Source: Betaproteobacteria bacterium (lineage in GTDB: Bacteria > Pseudomonadota > Gammaproteobacteria > Burkholderiales > SG8-39). From it: DNA of 8,114 nt. How positions within the stretch are numbered: the first letter of the stretch is position 1; every line of letters begins with the position of its first letter. The DNA is taken from positions 1 to 8,114 of the forward strand of contig SCUH01000057.1 of assembly GCA_004298295.1 (NCBI GenBank), read 5' to 3'. The notes beneath the pieces are model-generated. The model saw only the letters and a list, made by a program, of their open reading frames with translations. It made no database searches and was not told the origin of the DNA. The translations under genes were made by a program, and so were the position numbers. Of the stretch, positions 1 through 8,065 are shown in pieces.

Positions 1-513
1 CCCGATGTCGGTGTAGATGATCGCCTCGACGCCGTAGTCTTCGAACTTCTTCGCCAGATCGACCACGTCGTGGCCGGTCATCTTCGACCAGCCCTCCACC
101 GCGACCTTGCCGTCCTTGGCATCCAGGCCGACGATGATGTGGCCCGGAAACGCATAGCAGGCGTCGTGCAGAAACCCCGGGTTCTTGACCGCCGCCGTAC
201 CGATGATGATGTAGGCGACGCCGGCGTCGAGATAGTTCTCGATCGTGTCGAGATCGCGGATGCCCCCGCCGAGCTCGATCGGCGTCGTCGCGCCCACGGC
301 GCGGATCATGTCCCCGATCACCTTGTGGTTCTTCGGCCGGCCGGCGATCGCGCCGTTCAGGTCGACGATGTGCAGGCGCCGCGCGCCCTGCTCCGACCAG
401 TGGCGCGCCATCGCCACGGGATCCTCGGAGAACACGGTCGCGGTGTCCATGCGCCCCTGCTGCAAGCGCACGCAGTGTCCGTTCTTGAGATCGATGGCGG
501 GAATGATCAGCAT
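1..513 (-). CDS. hisA: HisA, ProFAR isomerase, 3'-truncated by the window edge
   Basis: Phosphoribosylformimino-AICAR-phosphate isomerase catalyses the fourth step of histidine synthesis, an Amadori rearrangement of ProFAR to PRFAR, the substrate of HisH-HisF. The 171 visible codons start [17 protein letters not shown], the usual HisA beginning, with the first catalytic Asp at D8. Next come [12 protein letters not shown] (51-62), the phosphate-binding ELGGGIRD (80-87) and VGLDAKDG (128-135), which holds the second catalytic Asp at D131. The visible part ends in IIYTDIG, the strand that opens the second half-barrel. HisA is normally about 245 residues, so roughly the last 30% lies beyond position 1. 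The ATG at 513-511 matches the family N-terminus and no other start lies between it and an in-frame TGA at 543-541. The spacer to hisH is 47 nt. There is no SD at normal distance; a GAGGTGA lies about 22 nt upstream. HisF is excluded because the N-terminus is of HisA type. Confidence 0.97.
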   Translation of the reverse strand, partial: MLIIPAIDLKNGHCVRLQQGRMDTATVFSEDPVAMARHWSEQGARRLHIVDLNGAIAGRPKNHKVIGDMIRAVGATTPIELGGGIRDLDTIENYLDAGVAYIIIGTAAVKNPGFLHDACYAFPGHIIVGLDAKDGKVAVEGWSKMTGHDVVDLAKKFEDYGVEAIIYTDIG

Positions 514-560
514 CGGGGTGCCCGGAGGCGATGACTCACCTCAGAGCCGCGCTGCCGCAG
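514..560 (-). promoter_or_regulatory. 47-nt hisH/hisA spacer with a distant SD-like site in a possible hairpin
   Basis: The transcript contains GAGGUGA (plus-strand 536-542), a 7-nt match to the anti-SD end of 16S rRNA, but about 22 nt before the hisA ATG instead of the usual 5-10. The same seven bases can pair with UCGCCUC (525-531) across a GUCA loop, giving a 7-bp stem with one G-U pair. This could lower or regulate hisA initiation, or act as a standby site. No start codon lies at a normal distance from it in the hisA frame. No convincing promoter was found in the spacer. Confidence 0.3.
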
Positions 561-1196
561 TCACGGTTGCCAGTGAATGAAATTGGAAAGCAGCTGCAAA
601 CCGGCAGCTTGGCTTTTTTCCGGATGAAACTGTACGGCAAAAATGTTGTTTCGCGCAACCGCACACGTAAACGCGAGACCGTAGTCGGCGCTGCCGCAGC
701 GCAACCCCGCCTCGGCCTCGTCCGCGTAGTAGCTGTGCACGAAGTAAAAGCGCGCCCCGTCCGCGATGCCCTGCCACAGGGCGTGCGGCGCCGCCTGGCG
801 CACCTCGTTCCAGCCCATGTGCGGCACCTTGAGGCGCGCCCCGGTGGCGCGGTCGGCGAGCGGCTCCGGAAAGCGCCGCACGGCGCCGCGCAGGATGCCG
901 AGCCCGCGAGCGCCGCCCTCCTCGCTCCGCTCGAACAGCATCTGCAGGCCGATGCAGATGCCGAGAAACGGGCGGCTGCGCGCAGCATCGATCACGGCGC
1001 CGCGCAGGCCGCGCGCGTCCAGCTCGCGCATGCAATCCGGCATCGCGCCCTGCCCCGGAACCACGACGCGCTCGGCGAGCGCGATGGCCGCGGGATCGGA
1101 GCTCACCTGCACCTGCGCGTGCGGCGCCACGTGCTCGATCGCCTTGGACACCGAGCGCAGGTTGCCCATACCGTAGTCGACCACCGCGATTCTCAA
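561..1196 (-). CDS. hisH: HisH, glutaminase subunit of imidazole glycerol phosphate synthase
   Basis: This is the class I glutamine amidotransferase subunit that supplies ammonia to HisF, which turns PRFAR into imidazole glycerol phosphate and AICAR. The 211 residues are normal length. Visible motifs are VVDYGMGNLRSV at the N-terminus, PGQGAMPDCM (47-56, the oxyanion-strand region), FLGICIGLQMLF (77-88) with nucleophile C81, KVPHMGWN (123-130), and AVQFHPEKS (187-195) with triad residues H191 and E193. The start is TTG at 1196-1194, because this is the only start codon that gives the full family N-terminus; the next candidate, GTG at codon 5, would remove the first strand. A weak GGAAAAG lies 4 nt upstream. 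The gene follows hisB after a 48-nt hairpin spacer in the same reading frame. The last ~35 codons use many A/T-ending codons, unlike the rest of the window. Its partner hisF is expected beyond hisA. Confidence 0.96.
   Translation of the reverse strand: MRIAVVDYGMGNLRSVSKAIEHVAPHAQVQVSSDPAAIALAERVVVPGQGAMPDCMRELDARGLRGAVIDAARSRPFLGICIGLQMLFERSEEGGARGLGILRGAVRRFPEPLADRATGARLKVPHMGWNEVRQAAPHALWQGIADGARFYFVHSYYADEAEAGLRCGSADYGLAFTCAVARNNIFAVQFHPEKSQAAGLQLLSNFIHWQP
587..619 (+). terminator. Weak terminator-like hairpin on the strand antisense to hisH
   Basis: Read on the plus strand, AAAGC+AGCTGC (587-597), loop AAACCG (598-603), GCAGCT (604-609), bulge TG, then GCTTTTTT (612-619) forms a bulged 11-bp stem that runs into six T. 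The shape resembles an intrinsic terminator for antisense transcription, but part of the T run is used in the stem and the bases encode the conserved HisH segment PEKSQAAGLQLL, so coincidence is likely. Confidence 0.2.
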
Positions 1197-1244
1197 GGCG
1201 CTTTTCCGGGAATTTGCGGCGCCGCGGCGCGGCGCCCGTTGCTC
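1197..1244 (-). other. 48-nt hisB/hisH spacer with a perfect GC hairpin
   Basis: Eight nucleotides after the hisB TGA the transcript can form an 8-bp perfect stem (GGCGCCGC, loop GCC, GCGGCGCC; plus-strand 1218-1236, loop 1226-1228), followed by 21 nt that include a weak SD (GGAAAAG) before the hisH TTG. There is no U tract after the stem. The spacer shares GAGCAAC just after the stop and GCGCCGCGGCG in the stem with the murA/hisG spacer, and is likewise 48 nt and in frame. Its function is unknown. Confidence 0.5.
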
Positions 1245-1832
1245 TCAGAGGGTACCCTTGGTCGAGGGGACGCTGCCGGCCGCGCGCGGGTCCAACTCGA
1301 CCGCCATGCGCAAGGCGCGTGCGAACGCCTTGAAAAGGGTCTCGCACTGGTGATGCGCGTTCACACCGCGCAGATTGTCGAGGTGCAGCGTGACCTGCGC
1401 GTGATTCACCAGGCCCTGGAAGAATTCGTGCACCAGGTCGACATCGAACTCGCCGATCAGGCCGCGCGCGAAGCTGACGTGGTACTCGAGCCCGGGCCGG
1501 CCGGAGCAGTCGAGCACCGCGCGCGACAGCGCTTCGTCCAGCGGCACGTAGGCGTGGCCGTACCGGCGCACGCCGGACTTGTCGCCGAGCGCCCGCGCGA
1601 GCGCCTGGCCGAACGCAATGCCGACGTCTTCCACCGTGTGGTGCGCATCGATGTGCAGGTCGCCCTTCGCTTGCACTTCCAGGTCGAGCATGCCGTGGCG
1701 CGCGACCTGATCCAGCATGTGCTCCAGGAACGGAACGCCCGTGGCGAACCGGCCGGCGCCGCTGCCGTCGAGGTTGAGCCGGACGCGGATCTGCGTCTCC
1801 TGGGTGTTGCGCACGACTTCTGCCGTTCTCAT
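1245..1832 (-). CDS. hisB: HisB, imidazoleglycerol-phosphate dehydratase (monofunctional)
   Basis: IGPD dehydrates imidazole glycerol phosphate to imidazole acetol phosphate, the substrate of HisC; the family is a 24-mer with a di-manganese site. The 195 residues match the single-domain enzyme. There is no N-terminal phosphatase domain as in the bifunctional enteric HisB, so histidinol-phosphatase must be encoded elsewhere. Metal-binding motifs are FLEHMLDQ (35-42), DAHHTVED (62-69) and the repeated NAHHQCE (158-164); [11 protein letters not shown] and HEFFQGL lie between them, and the protein ends in PSTKGTL. The start is ATG at 1832-1830, overlapping the hisC stop as ATGA, with AGAGG about 7 nt upstream. 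The frame stays open further upstream to about 2201, but only as a shadow of hisC. Translational coupling to hisC is likely. The stop is TGA, and 8 nt later a perfect GC hairpin begins. Confidence 0.97.
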   Translation of the reverse strand: MRTAEVVRNTQETQIRVRLNLDGSGAGRFATGVPFLEHMLDQVARHGMLDLEVQAKGDLHIDAHHTVEDVGIAFGQALARALGDKSGVRRYGHAYVPLDEALSRAVLDCSGRPGLEYHVSFARGLIGEFDVDLVHEFFQGLVNHAQVTLHLDNLRGVNAHHQCETLFKAFARALRMAVELDPRAAGSVPSTKGTL

Positions 1833-2899
1833 GCCAGCGCCTCTCGCAATGCGTTCAGCAGTATACGGTTTTCCTCCGGCGTGCCGACCGTGACGCGCAG
1901 GCAATGCGCCAGCATCGGGTGCGTACCGTGGAAGCTGCGCACCAGCACGCCCTGGCGGTACAGCCCGTCGAAGGCGCGCACCGCGTCGGGCACGCGCAGC
2001 AGAAAGAAATTCGCCTGCGACGGAAACACCGTCACCCCGGACAGCCCGGCGAGCGCTTCGCCCAGGCGGCTGCGTTCCGCGCAAATCGCCTCGGCCTGCG
2101 CCTCCAGGACCTCGAGATGCTCCAGCGCAAACGTCGCCGCCACTTGGGTGAGCACGCTGACGTTGTACACCTGTCGCACCTTGTTGAACTGCGCGACCCA
2201 TTCCGGTCGGCCGGCGAGATAGCCGAGGCGGATTCCCGCGAGTCCCAGCTTGGAGACCGTTCGCATCACCACCAGGTTGGGAAATTCGGCCAGCCGCGGC
2301 AGAAAGCTGCGGCGCGCGAACACGTGGTAGGCCTCGTCGAGTACCACGAGACCTTCGCTGGCGCGAATCACCGCCTCGACGTCCGCCTCGGGATAGAGCA
2401 CACCGGTCGGATTGTTGGGATAGGCGATGAACACGAGCGCAGGCCGGTGCGCACGCAGCTCGGCCAGGAACGCCTCGCGCCTGAGCGCGAAATCGGCGGT
2501 CAGCGGCACGCCGACCGGCGTCATTCCGGAAAGCGTGGCGTTCATCCGGTAGACCACGAAGGTCGGTTCCGGAAACATCATCACGGCGCCGGGCCGCGCC
2601 AGCGCGTAGGTGACGATCTGGATCAGGTCGTCGGAGCCGTTGCCGAGCAACAGCTCCATTCCGGCCGGGACCTGCATCTTGCGCGCGAGGAGCTCGCGCA
2701 GCCGCCGCCCGCCGGGGTCCGGGTAGCGGTTGATTTGCACCTCCGCCAGCCTCGCGGCGAGCTCACGCCGCAGGGTTTCCGGCAGGCGATACGGATTCTC
2801 CATGGCGTCGAGCTTCACCATGCCCTCGGCCTCTGCCACGGCGTAGGCCTTGAGCGCCAGGATCTCGGCGCGCACCAGCTGTTCGGGCGCGAGCGGCAT
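1829..2899 (-). CDS. hisC: HisC, histidinol-phosphate aminotransferase
   Basis: A PLP-dependent fold-type I aminotransferase that converts imidazole acetol phosphate and glutamate to histidinol phosphate and 2-oxoglutarate. The 356 residues are full length. Visible motifs in order: KLDAMENPY (29-37, substrate arm), RYPDP (58-62), GNGSDD (87-92, PLP phosphate loop), YPNNPTG (160-166, with the Asn that contacts the PLP ring), DEAY (188-191, with the Asp that binds the pyridine nitrogen), [15 protein letters not shown] (214-228) with Schiff-base lysine K217, and [11 protein letters not shown] near the end, whose Arg binds the substrate carboxylate. The ATG at 2899-2897 gives a normal N-terminus and lies 3 nt after the hisD stop (TGA-GCC-ATG), so re-initiation by the same ribosomes is plausible; no strong SD is seen. 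The 3' end overlaps hisB by 4 nt. Other aromatic aminotransferases share these motifs, but the location between hisD and hisB settles the assignment. Confidence 0.96.
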   Translation of the reverse strand: MPLAPEQLVRAEILALKAYAVAEAEGMVKLDAMENPYRLPETLRRELAARLAEVQINRYPDPGGRRLRELLARKMQVPAGMELLLGNGSDDLIQIVTYALARPGAVMMFPEPTFVVYRMNATLSGMTPVGVPLTADFALRREAFLAELRAHRPALVFIAYPNNPTGVLYPEADVEAVIRASEGLVVLDEAYHVFARRSFLPRLAEFPNLVVMRTVSKLGLAGIRLGYLAGRPEWVAQFNKVRQVYNVSVLTQVAATFALEHLEVLEAQAEAICAERSRLGEALAGLSGVTVFPSQANFFLLRVPDAVRAFDGLYRQGVLVRSFHGTHPMLAHCLRVTVGTPEENRILLNALREALA

Positions 2900-2902
2900 G
2901 GC

Positions 2903-4198
2903 TCAGCCGGTGCGCATCTGCGCCGAGCGCGCGTGGGCGGGCAGGCCTTCGCCCTCGGCCAGTGTCGCCGCCAGTGCGCCCAGGCGCGCCGCCCCGGCGC
3001 GCGAAACTGCGATCACGCTCGAGCGCTTCTGGAAATCGTAGACGCCGAGCGGCGACGAAAAGCGCGCCGTGCCCGAGGTCGGCAGCACGTGATTCGGGCC
3101 CGCGCAGTAATCGCCCACCGCCTCCGAACTCCAGCGTCCGAGAAAGATCGCGCCGGCGTTGCGGATCGCGGCCAGCAGTGCCCGCGGATTCTCGACCGAC
3201 AGTTCGAGGTGTTCCGGCGCGACGCGATTGGCAATCTCGCAGGCCTCCTCGAGGCCGCGGGTCTGGATCAATGCTCCGCGCCCCGCCAGCGAGGCTTCAA
3301 TCACCGCGCGGCGCGGCATTTGCGGCAGCAACTGCGTGATGGCTGCCTGCACCGCATCGAGGAAGGCGCCATCGGGCGAGACCAGGATCGCCTGGGCGGC
3401 CTCGTCGTGTTCGGCCTGCGCGAACAGGTCCATCGCGATCCACCGCGGATCGGTGCCGCCGTCGCAGATGACGAGGATCTCCGAAGGCCCGGCGATCATG
3501 TCGATGCCGACCTCGCCGAACACCTGGCGCTTGGCCGCCGCGACGTAGGCGTTGCCGGGGCCGACGATCTTGACCACGCGCGGCACGCTCTCGGTGCCGT
3601 AGGCGAGCGCCGCCACCGCCTGCGCGCCGCCGATCGCGATGACGCGGTCGACGCCGGCGAGCGCCGCCGCCGCCAGCACCAGCGTGCTGCGTGCGCCGCC
3701 CGGCGCCGGGCTCACCATGACGAGTTCGCGCACCCCGGCCACCTTGGCCGGGATGGCATTCATCAGCACCGACGAGGGATACGCCGCCTTGCCGCCCGGC
3801 ACGTACAGGCCGACGCGCTCGAGCGGCGTCACGCGCTGCCCGAGCGTCGTGCCGTCGTCCTCGGCGTAATCCCAGGATTGCGCCAGCTGGCGCTCGTGGA
3901 AGCGGCGCACGCGCGCCGCCGCCTCTTCCAGCGCGGCGGTCTGCGCCGCGGGCAGCGCGGCGCGCGCCGCTTCGAGCGCGTCGCGCGGCACTTCCAGCTC
4001 CGCGAGCGAGCGTGCCTCGATGCGGTCGAAACGCCGCGTGTACTCGAGCACCGCGGCATCGCCGCGTCGGCGCACGTCCGCGACGATCGCGCGCACCGCG
4101 GACTCGACGGCCTCGTCCTGCGCCGCCTCGTAGCGCGTCAGCGCCGCCAGCAGGGCGTCGAAACCGGGCTCGCGCGTCGACAGCCGCCGCAGCTTCAC
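2903..4198 (-). CDS. hisD: HisD, histidinol dehydrogenase
   Basis: A zinc enzyme that oxidises L-histidinol to L-histidine in two NAD-dependent steps, the end of the pathway. The 431 residues are the usual length. Conserved segments seen: [13 protein letters not shown] (131-143), [14 protein letters not shown] (189-202), [19 protein letters not shown] (210-228), [12 protein letters not shown] (235-246), [12 protein letters not shown] (259-270) with zinc ligands Q261 and H264, APEHLEL (327-333) with catalytic E329 and H330, [19 protein letters not shown] (358-376) with zinc ligand D363, and [10 protein letters not shown] (417-426) with H422 completing the zinc site. No key residue is missing. 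The start is GTG at 4198-4196, overlapping the hisG stop as GTGA; it gives [12 protein letters not shown], a normal beginning, and no upstream start is available. No clear SD is present, which suits translational coupling to hisG. Confidence 0.97.
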   Translation of the reverse strand: MKLRRLSTREPGFDALLAALTRYEAAQDEAVESAVRAIVADVRRRGDAAVLEYTRRFDRIEARSLAELEVPRDALEAARAALPAAQTAALEEAAARVRRFHERQLAQSWDYAEDDGTTLGQRVTPLERVGLYVPGGKAAYPSSVLMNAIPAKVAGVRELVMVSPAPGGARSTLVLAAAALAGVDRVIAIGGAQAVAALAYGTESVPRVVKIVGPGNAYVAAAKRQVFGEVGIDMIAGPSEILVICDGGTDPRWIAMDLFAQAEHDEAAQAILVSPDGAFLDAVQAAITQLLPQMPRRAVIEASLAGRGALIQTRGLEEACEIANRVAPEHLELSVENPRALLAAIRNAGAIFLGRWSSEAVGDYCAGPNHVLPTSGTARFSSPLGVYDFQKRSSVIAVSRAGAARLGALAATLAEGEGLPAHARSAQMRTG

Positions 4199-4836
4199 CG
4201 CACGGCCCCGGCGAAGGCCTCGATCAGCGGCTGCAGCCGCGCGCGCTTGGTCTTGAGCGCCGCCGGGTTGACGATGAGCCGCGCCGACACCGGCATGATT
4301 TGCTCGATCGCGACGAGGTTGTTGGCGCGCAACGTCTGCCCGCTCGACACCAGATCCACGATCGCGTCGGCCAGGCCGACGAGCGGCGCGAGCTCCATCG
4401 AACCGTAGAGCCGGATGAGGTCCACGTGCACGCCCTTGGCGGCGAAATGGGCGCGCGTCGCGTGCACGTACTTGGTGGCGACGCGCAGGCGCGCGCCCTG
4501 GCGCACGGCACGGGCGTAGTCGAAGCCGCGGCGCACCGCGACCATCATGCGGCAGGCGGCGATGCCGAGATCGAGCGGCTGGTACAGGCCGGCGCCGCCG
4601 TGCTCGGCGAGCACGTCGAGTCCCGCGATGCCGAGGTCGGCGGCGCCGTACTGCACGTAGGTCGGCGCATCCGAGGCCCGCACCACGATCAGGCGCACGT
4701 CGCGGCGCGCCGTGGCGACGACGAGCTTGCGCGAGCGTTCCGGATCCTCGCGCGGCGCGAGACCGACGCGCGCGAGCAGCGGCGCCGCCTCCTCGAGGAT
4801 GCGTCCCTTGGACAATGCGATGCTGATGCCAGCCAA
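4195..4836 (-). CDS. hisG: HisG, ATP phosphoribosyltransferase, short catalytic form
   Basis: Catalyses the first and regulated step of histidine synthesis, ATP + PRPP to phosphoribosyl-ATP. At 213 residues it is the short form (HisG-S), which lacks the C-terminal histidine-binding domain of the ~300-residue enzyme. In this family the short form works as a hetero-octamer with the HisRS-like regulatory subunit HisZ, so a distant hisZ is inferred; none is in the window. Motifs: [14 protein letters not shown] (4-17), [17 protein letters not shown] (56-72), RVATKYVH (118-125), and the PRPP-binding loop [14 protein letters not shown] (161-174). The start is TTG at 4836-4834. It is chosen because it directly precedes the conserved [11 protein letters not shown]; no ATG or GTG lies between it and the murA stop, with which it is in frame. 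GGGAA about 8 nt upstream is a weak SD. A 48-nt hairpin spacer separates it from murA, and hisD overlaps its end by 4 nt. Confidence 0.96.
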   Translation of the reverse strand: MAGISIALSKGRILEEAAPLLARVGLAPREDPERSRKLVVATARRDVRLIVVRASDAPTYVQYGAADLGIAGLDVLAEHGGAGLYQPLDLGIAACRMMVAVRRGFDYARAVRQGARLRVATKYVHATRAHFAAKGVHVDLIRLYGSMELAPLVGLADAIVDLVSSGQTLRANNLVAIEQIMPVSARLIVNPAALKTKRARLQPLIEAFAGAVR

Positions 4837-4884
4837 CTCAGAAGTTCCCGGTCGTGGCGCGCCGCCGCGGCGCGCCGTGGTTGC
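4837..4884 (-). other. 48-nt murA/hisG spacer with a perfect GC hairpin
   Basis: Eight nucleotides after the murA TGA the transcript can form a perfect 9-bp stem (GGCGCGCCG, loop CGG, CGGCGCGCC; plus-strand 4856-4876, loop 4865-4867), followed by 19 nt to the hisG TTG. No run of U follows, so it is not a classical intrinsic terminator. It could be a pause or RNA-stability element, or separate the translation of murA from hisG. The spacer is in frame and open with both genes. Its layout closely matches the hisB/hisH spacer. Confidence 0.5.
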
Positions 4885-6370
<1,486 letters not shown>

Positions 6371-6371
6371 G

Positions 6372-7127
6372 TCAGCCTCTCAGTTTGTAGCCCGAGTGCA
6401 GCAGCCGCAGCGCCGCAACCCACAGCACGGCGAGACTCGCGCTCACTACGGCCAGGCTCGCCTGCGGCGCGAAATCCGACTGGCCGAAGAAGCCGTAGCG
6501 AAAGCCGTCGATCATGTAGAAGAACGGGTTGAGGTGCGAAAGCTCCTGCCAGAACCCGGGCAGCGAGTGGATCGAATAGAACACGCCCGAAAGGAACGTC
6601 AGCGGCATGATGACGAAATTCTGGAAACCCGCCAACTGATCGAACTTGTCGGCCCAGATGCCGGCGATCACCCCCAGCGCGCCCAGGATGGCGCTGCCGA
6701 GCAGCGCGAAGGCGAGCGCCCACAGCGGTGCCGCGAGCGGCAGCGCGACCAGCGGCGCGGTGACGGCGAGCACCACCACGCCCACCGCCAGGCCGCGCAC
6801 CATCGATGCCAGCAGATAGGCGGCGAAGAACTCCAGGTACGAGATCGGCGGCAGCAGCAGGAAGATCACGTTGCCAGTGATCTTGGACTGGATCAGGCTC
6901 GAAGAGCTGTTGGCGAAGGCATTCTGCAGCACGCTCATCATGACGAGCCCGGGCAGCAGAAACGCGGTGTAGCCCACATCCGGATACACGCTGACGCGGC
7001 CTTCGAGCGTGTGCGCGAACACCACCAGGTAGAGCAGCGCGGTGAGCACCGGCGCGGCGACGGTCTGGAAGGCCACTTTCCAGAAACGCACCAGTTCCTT
7101 GTGCAGCAGCGTGAGAAAGCCGGTCAT
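6372..7127 (-). CDS. ABC-2 type transporter permease (YadH-like)
   Basis: Inner-membrane subunit of an ABC exporter, 251 residues, of the ABC-2 class (YadH/NodJ-like). It begins with a short amphipathic cytoplasmic segment (MTGFLTLLHKELVRFWK) and has about six hydrophobic spans, near residues 21-38, 53-70, 98-114, 115-133, 135-157 and 168-186, with another near 223-243; the exact count is uncertain by eye. The ABC-2 signature region is ADKFDQLAGFQNFVIMPL (159-176) followed by LSGVFYSIHSLP (179-190) and LNPFFYMIDGFRYGFFG (199-215). There is no signal peptide. The start is ATG at 7127-7125, overlapping the ATPase stop as ATGA; an upstream TTG in the same frame (7232) would add 35 Arg/Gly-rich residues that look like shadow translation of the ATPase end. 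Its substrate is unknown. The place before ibaG-murA suggests an envelope role, but that is inference. Confidence 0.93.
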   Translation of the reverse strand: MTGFLTLLHKELVRFWKVAFQTVAAPVLTALLYLVVFAHTLEGRVSVYPDVGYTAFLLPGLVMMSVLQNAFANSSSSLIQSKITGNVIFLLLPPISYLEFFAAYLLASMVRGLAVGVVVLAVTAPLVALPLAAPLWALAFALLGSAILGALGVIAGIWADKFDQLAGFQNFVIMPLTFLSGVFYSIHSLPGFWQELSHLNPFFYMIDGFRYGFFGQSDFAPQASLAVVSASLAVLWVAALRLLHSGYKLRG

Positions 7128-8065
7128 GCGCCCCGCTCGCCGGCGCATCGGCTCGGCGCCGCCGCGTCGCCCGAAGCCATGACGCGCAGAAAGACCTCCT
7201 CCAGGTCGGGGGGCGAGAGTTCGAACTCGCAAATCGCGGCGCCCGCCTCGCGCAGCCGGTGCAGCAGCACTTCGAGTTCGGCGTAGTCGCGCAGCCGCAA
7301 GGTGAAGCGCCCGCTCTCCGCAGCGACCGCGGTGACGCCGCTACCGTCGGGCAGCGCATCGCGGTCGAGCCGGATCCGGAGCTCGAGGCCGGAAAACTTC
7401 TGCAGCAGGTTGCGCGTCGAATCGAGCGCGACGACGCGGCCTGCCTTCAGCATCGCGATGCGGCTGCACAGCTGCTCCGCCTCCTCGAGGTAATGCGTGG
7501 TGAGGACGATGGTGTGGCCGTCGGCGTTCAGGCGGCGGATGAAGCGCCACAGCCCCTGCCGCAGACCGACGTCGACCCCGGCCGTGGGCTCGTCGAGCAC
7601 GATCACCGGCGGCTTGTGCACCAGCGCCTGGGCGACCAGCACGCGCCGCTTCATGCCGCCCGAAAGCGCGCGCATGTTGGTATCGGCCTTGTCGGTCAAC
7701 TCCAGCTGCTGCATCACCTCGTCGATCCAATCGTCGTTGCGGCGCAGGCCGTAATAGCCGGACTGAAAGCGCAGCGTCTCGCGCACGCTGAAAAACGGGT
7801 CGAACACCAGTTCCTGCGGCACCACGCCGAGCATGCGGCGCGCGCGGCGGTAGTCCGACACCACGTCCGCCGCCATCACGCGCACGCTGCCCGCGTCCGC
7901 GCGCACCAGCCCGGCGATGACGCTGATGAGCGTGGTCTTGCCGGCGCCGTTGGGGCCCAGCAGGCCGAAAAACTCGCCCGCGGCAACCTCGAGACTGACG
8001 CCGGCAAGCGCCTGCAGCGCGCCGTAGCGCTTGGCGACATTGCGGATTTCGAGGGCAGCGGTCAT
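7124..8065 (-). CDS. ABC transporter ATP-binding protein (YadG-like, partner of the ABC-2 permease)
   Basis: Cytoplasmic ATPase subunit that powers the adjacent permease. Its 313 residues comprise one nucleotide-binding domain plus an ~80-residue C-terminal extension, as in the YadG/CcmA-type exporters. Motifs in order: aromatic A-loop Y14, Walker A GPNGAGKT (37-44), Q-loop VVPQE with Q84, signature LSGGMKRR (134-141), Walker B VIVLDEP (154-160) with catalytic E159, D-loop AGVD (162-165), and H-loop H191 in LTTHYLEEAEQL. The C-terminal part (about 225-295) ends with SPPDLEEVFLRVM, typical of drug/lipid-type exporters of this class. The start is ATG at 8065-8063, right before ALEIRNVAKRYGALQAL, a normal beginning. 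The frame stays open to the window edge without another ATG, GTG or TTG, and no SD is seen, so a start outside the window cannot be fully excluded. It overlaps the permease by 4 nt. The transported substrate is unknown. Confidence 0.94.
   Translation of the reverse strand: MTAALEIRNVAKRYGALQALAGVSLEVAAGEFFGLLGPNGAGKTTLISVIAGLVRADAGSVRVMAADVVSDYRRARRMLGVVPQELVFDPFFSVRETLRFQSGYYGLRRNDDWIDEVMQQLELTDKADTNMRALSGGMKRRVLVAQALVHKPPVIVLDEPTAGVDVGLRQGLWRFIRRLNADGHTIVLTTHYLEEAEQLCSRIAMLKAGRVVALDSTRNLLQKFSGLELRIRLDRDALPDGSGVTAVAAESGRFTLRLRDYAELEVLLHRLREAGAAICEFELSPPDLEEVFLRVMASGDAAAPSRCAGERGA

Noticed and set aside
541..1347. 268-codon minus-strand open frame overlapping hisH and hisB in another frame
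   Set aside because: It is Arg/Ala/Gly-rich without motifs and competes with hisH and hisB, both of which have complete catalytic residues.
1833..2201. Extending hisB upstream to about 2201
   Set aside because: The extra residues are out-of-frame translation of hisC. The ATG at 1832 gives the normal 195-residue enzyme, an ATGA overlap and an SD.
531..2222. 563-codon open frame on the plus strand opposite hisH, hisB and the end of hisC
   Set aside because: Shadow of three genes with clear catalytic motifs. It crosses two intergenic spacers without any change in its low-complexity composition.
1904..4408. 834-codon open frame on the plus strand opposite hisC, hisD and hisG
   Set aside because: It mirrors three certain genes. 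The product is rich in His, Arg, Gln and Ala in the pattern given by reading GC-rich codons backwards, with no recognisable domain.
4856..4876. Intrinsic terminator between murA and hisG
   Set aside because: The stem is strong but no U tract follows; the next bases are ACGACCGGGAACUUC. It is kept as a hairpin of unknown role.
7128..7232. Upstream TTG start for the ABC-2 permease
   Set aside because: It would add 35 Arg/Gly-rich residues within the ATPase gene. The ATG at 7127 has the typical ATGA overlap and a normal permease N-terminus.
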